Of a stretch of 10,000 nt of DNA, positions 8,116-10,000 are shown piece by piece; positions within the stretch are counted from its first letter, which is position 1; each line of letters starts with the position of its first letter. The position numbers were made by a program, and so were the translations under genes. The stretch spans positions 1 through 10,000 of the forward strand of contig JBBHKE010002201.1 of assembly GCA_037447655.1 (NCBI GenBank), given 5' to 3'. A model generated the notes under the pieces. That model was not told the origin of the DNA. It saw only the letters and a program-made list of their open reading frames with translations, and searched no databases. Source of the stretch: Zygnema cylindricum. Its lineage: Eukaryota > Streptophyta > Zygnematophyceae > Zygnematales > Zygnemataceae.

Positions 8116-8423
8116 ACTAGGTTAGCCGAAAGGACACGTAGAAACTCTAAAACTGATGAGATTGGACACTGAGCAGCCAAATACACGAAGAGTGAAACTT
8201 TTGGCGCAGTTCAGAATTCAGAGCCCTTTACCGGATGCTCCAAAGAAAACAGAAAAACAAAACAAAATATCCAAGGCCCACGCGTTAGCCGCCGATTTCT
8301 ACGTTTTCTTGACGACGTGGAGCTCTCCAGACACAGAAACGCTCCACGGTGTCTCGTTAAGCATCTGTTGACGTGACGCCACGCCCGGCAGTAACTTTTC
8401 TGGGCTAGAGGACATTTGTGTAA
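8116..8423. other. Upstream intergenic segment, no gene assigned
   Basis: This is moderate-GC sequence between the CT tract and the repeat zone. A 71-codon plus-strand frame (8156-8371) starts with ATG but resembles no family I know, and overlaps a 100-codon minus-strand frame (8211-8513). I treat both as chance frames. The ACGT boxes are the only signals noted. Confidence 0.5.
8275..8380. promoter_or_regulatory. Cluster of ACGT-core and GGCCCA boxes
   Basis: GGCCCA (8275-8280), CGACGTGG (8313-8320) and TGACGTGACG (8369-8378) lie within about 105 bp, some 370-480 bp upstream of the LPA1-like start. ACGT-core boxes bind bZIP/HY5-type factors, and GGCCCA is a TCP-type site in plants. Such boxes suit a photosynthesis gene. 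The words are short, and no transcription start was identified. Confidence 0.35.
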
Positions 8424-8427
8424 TACT

Positions 8428-8649
8428 GTACACCGCCAATCGTTATTAGCGTTGTGTACGCTAATTCGGTCCCGCTTTTTTTTTTTTTTATTCTCAAATA
8501 GGATTATCCACACTATTTAAACAAACCCTAATTCCTAATTAGAATAGACGATTTCTTCGAAAATTTTCAAATTCCCAATTAGCGTAAACCACGCTAATTA
8601 TTCGTATACGCTAAAAAAACTTACACGCTAATAACGATTGGCGGTGTAC
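8428..8649. mobile_element. 222-bp element with perfect 25-bp inverted ends
   Basis: 8428-8452 (GTACACCGCCAATCG..., ending TTAGCGT) is the exact reverse complement of 8625-8649. The interior is AT-rich with a T12 run and repeated ACGCTAA words, and has no coding capacity, as expected of a miniature inverted-repeat element. The target duplication is not clear: TACTGTA before and TACTATA after would be a 7-bp duplication with one difference. The same TACTRTACACCG string also begins the adjoining half copy, so the repeat may belong to the element. The superfamily is undetermined. Confidence 0.7.
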
Positions 8650-8700
8650 TATACACCGTGAATCGTTATTACTTATTAGCCTTATGTACGCTATATCGGC
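8647..8700 (+). repeat. Diverged half copy of the 222-bp element, head-to-head
   Basis: TACTATACACCGTGAATCGTTATTA resumes the left-end sequence of the 222-bp element in direct orientation, then continues with similarity through TTATGTACGCTATATCGG (compare TTGTGTACGCTAATTCGG at 8451-8468). It meets the right end of that element as the palindrome CGGTGTA-CTA-TACACCG. No matching far end was found in the window. Confidence 0.55.
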
Positions 8701-8767
8701 ACCCCAAAATTTTGACATTGATACCTTAAATATAGCATATTACGCTATTTAAGGACGTGGACCATAA

Positions 8768-8788
8768 TATGCCACGTCTCCTGGCATA
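8768..8788. repeat. Short hairpin TATGCCA/TGGCATA
   Basis: Perfect 7-bp arms (8768-8774, 8782-8788) flank a 7-nt loop that contains part of a GCCACGTC box. No terminator or element boundary is implied. Confidence 0.45.
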
Positions 8789-9013
8789 CGAAAAAGTACG
8801 AAAATGTACCCTAAAAATCTCAAAATAATAACCGTCAAAAGTACGAAAAAATACGGACACTGTACGTAAATGTACGAATAATAGTTGGCTGTTTAACATA
8901 AATATTTGAGAATGCACGAGAATTTACCCTAAAACTCCTCAAACCCCCTAAAAGTACTGAAATGTACGAAAATAGTACGCAAATGTACGAAAATGTACGG
9001 TTACATCGTCAGG

Positions 9014-9052
9014 TACGCATTTAATAACATTTTTTTCATCGTTAAATGCGTA
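9014..9052. repeat. Perfect 11-bp hairpin
   Basis: TACGCATTTAA (9014-9024) and TTAAATGCGTA (9042-9052) are exact complements around a 17-nt T-rich loop, inside the TACG cluster. Confidence 0.65.
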
Positions 9053-9074
9053 TCGTGCGTAGTATTCGCGCGTT

Positions 9075-9099
9075 CGTTTCGTGCGTATTATGCGCACGG
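9075..9099 (-). repeat. Copy of the hAT-like element's subterminal sequence
   Basis: This 25-bp stretch matches the reverse complement of 3430-3454 at 21 of 25 bases, including TATGCGCACGG and GTTTC. The partner spans the inner end of the right inverted repeat of the hAT-like element. It suggests a decayed relative of that element here. Confidence 0.45.
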
Positions 9100-9175
9100 G
9101 ACAACTATGAAGTGAACTTACCAGTCTAGGCATAAACAAATTTGACTGTACGGTAAATGCTATATAGTACGGCAA

Positions 9176-9465
9176 ATGGTACAGAACTGTACTTGAGAGC
9201 TGAGATCTGCCAGCATGGCATCATGGTCACCTAACGAAATTTCCCGTTTAGTGACGTGGTGAGTTCTCAACGTCTTGAGCATGGAATAAAGATTTGGAAA
9301 ATATTGAAGATCCTAGAAATGCACGTGGAGGAAGAAATGCATTTGGGCAGGATTCTGCGGGATGGGCGGGACTGTACGAATAGAGGTTGAAATAAAACAT
9401 TATCGCAATCGCGCACGAATCAAAAATTTGAAAATCCAAATGTCAAAATTTTCACATTTACAGAA
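9176..9465. other. Gene-free segment between repeats
   Basis: This unique-looking sequence has two short plus-strand frames (9215-9262 and 9279-9383). Neither carries a recognisable domain or a convincing splice connection to the other. No regulatory or RNA feature could be supported. Confidence 0.45.
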
Positions 9466-9475
9466 GGTACATTTC
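9466..9475. repeat. Left 10-bp target-site duplication
   Basis: GGTACATTTC directly precedes the inverted-repeat element at 9476 and is identical to 9838-9847 on its other side. Confidence 0.85.
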
Positions 9476-9837
9476 ATAGTTCAAAAGTAGGCGTTTCTAT
9501 TGTAGGCCTTCTGTAGGCGCCTTTATCGTAAGTTGTGTTATGGGCTTTTCATGTGATCTTCTTAGATCGCTACTTTTATCAGAGACCGTCCGATCGTCCA
9601 AATCTGACGGTTTAAATTAAAAACACGTCAAAACTCACAGAAAAATATTTTTTTGTCCGAATGTTTTTCAAAATTTAGACATGACGTTCAATTCTCTATC
9701 GATCGATGTGCAACTCAACCCTGTTACTATTCTTTTTCATTTTGCGACCAATACAATATGGGTCTTAAGGTCATATTGTATGTTTTGCGTACAATAGGCA
9801 TATTGTATGGGCGTACTTTCACCTACTTTTGAATTAT
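9476..9837. mobile_element. 362-bp Mutator-like miniature element
   Basis: The left end ATAGTTCAAAAGTAGGCG (9476-9493) and the reverse complement of the right end, ATAATTCAAAAGTAGGTG (9820-9837), agree at 16 of 18 bases. Both differences are transitions. A perfect 10-bp direct repeat, GGTACATTTC, flanks the pair exactly (9466-9475, 9838-9847). Target duplications of 9-11 bp are characteristic of Mutator-type elements, although these inverted repeats are short for that group. The interior is non-coding and includes a 9-bp hairpin (9752-9760/9772-9780). The element is non-autonomous. The superfamily call is an inference. Confidence 0.82.
9752..9807. repeat. TACAATATG hairpin plus direct copy
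   Basis: TACAATATG (9752-9760) pairs perfectly with CATATTGTA (9772-9780). CATATTGTA recurs at 9799-9807. All lie in the right third of the 362-bp element. Confidence 0.6.
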
Positions 9838-9847
9838 GGTACATTTC
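9838..9847. repeat. Right 10-bp target-site duplication
   Basis: GGTACATTTC directly follows the 362-bp element and matches 9466-9475 exactly. Confidence 0.85.
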
Positions 9848-10000
9848 TCATTTTTGAAACAAACTAGACAGCCGTGTTCCTGCAAAACGGGTACGAGACT
9901 GTGATATACTTTACACTTAACGTGCGACCGCACTTAATAAAATCTGCATTCGATCCTCATTTAAAAGGTGCGCACTTCAAACCTTTTCCAAACAATCAGG

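Larger units (their letters stand above)
8786..9174. repeat. TACG-word cluster, degenerate GTACGNAAATGTACG array
   Basis: TACG occurs 13 times on the plus strand in about 390 bp, against fewer than two expected by chance. Clear units include GTACGTAAATGTACG, GTACGCAAATGTACG and GTACGAAAATGTACG, each a loose inverted GTAC pair around an A-rich spacer. Minus-strand frames across it give repeated FRTF or HFRTF peptides, a by-product of the repeat rather than a protein. Similar words occur in the hAT-like element at 2621-2655. Confidence 0.7.

Noticed and set aside
8150-8175. TGATGA ... CTGA spacing as in C/D-box snoRNA
   Set aside because: There is no terminal stem and no second box pair. The words are expected by chance at this length.
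8156-8371. 71-codon plus-strand frame beginning with ATG
   Set aside because: No recognisable family and no supporting splice or composition signal. It is overlapped by an equally long frame on the other strand.
8726-9175. Minus-strand frames with repeated FRTF motifs
   Set aside because: The peptide repeat mirrors the TACG DNA repeat, and the frames are broken. There is no sign of protein-level selection.
9215-9383. Short plus-strand frames: MASWSPNEISRLVTW, reminiscent of a Myb/SANT start, and a 34-codon frame containing WNKDLENIEDPRNARGG
   Set aside because: The two frames are in different phases and separated by only about 20 nt with no plausible intron. A few Trp/Glu matches are too little for a domain call.

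Overview
This window is nuclear DNA of a photosynthetic eukaryote, most likely a green-lineage alga or plant. It has AT-rich non-coding sequence, GT-AG introns and transposon debris. Its one recognisable gene encodes a chloroplast protein whose N-terminus looks like a simple transit peptide, with no secretory signal in front, which fits a primary plastid. Telomere-like hexamers here are of the TTAGGG type. The species cannot be named from the sequence.

Layout. (1) 37-832, plus strand: the last two coding exons of an unrecognised gene. (2) 833-2126: convergent intergenic DNA with no gene. (3) 2127-7901, minus strand: a five-exon gene for a LOW PSII ACCUMULATION 1-like (DUF3493) protein. The exons are 7901-7612, 5033-4812, 4533-4165, 3889-3839 and 2265-2127. 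All four junctions keep phase, and the spliced product is 356 codons plus a stop. (4) 7902-8400: upstream DNA with a GA/CT tract and ACGT-core boxes. (5) 8424-10000: gene-free, repeat-rich DNA with inverted-repeat elements and a cluster of TACG words.

The mobile-element content is well defined. Intron 4 of the LPA1-like gene holds a 920-bp element with perfect 18-bp terminal inverted repeats and a perfect 8-bp target duplication (hAT-like). At 9476-9837 lies a 362-bp element with 18-bp inverted ends and a perfect 10-bp target duplication (Mutator-like in size). At 8428-8649 lies a 222-bp element with perfect 25-bp inverted ends, joined head-to-head to a diverged half copy. No transposase is visible, so all look non-autonomous.

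The most unusual feature is in the LPA1-like gene. The 3' splice site and first part of exon 2 are present as two extra, decayed copies just upstream (5' on the minus strand). Both stay in the exon-2 reading frame with no stop, so splicing to the outermost copy would add 113 residues. The transit peptide also contains five telomere-like hexamers in register. I found no tRNA, rRNA, CRISPR array or viral gene.
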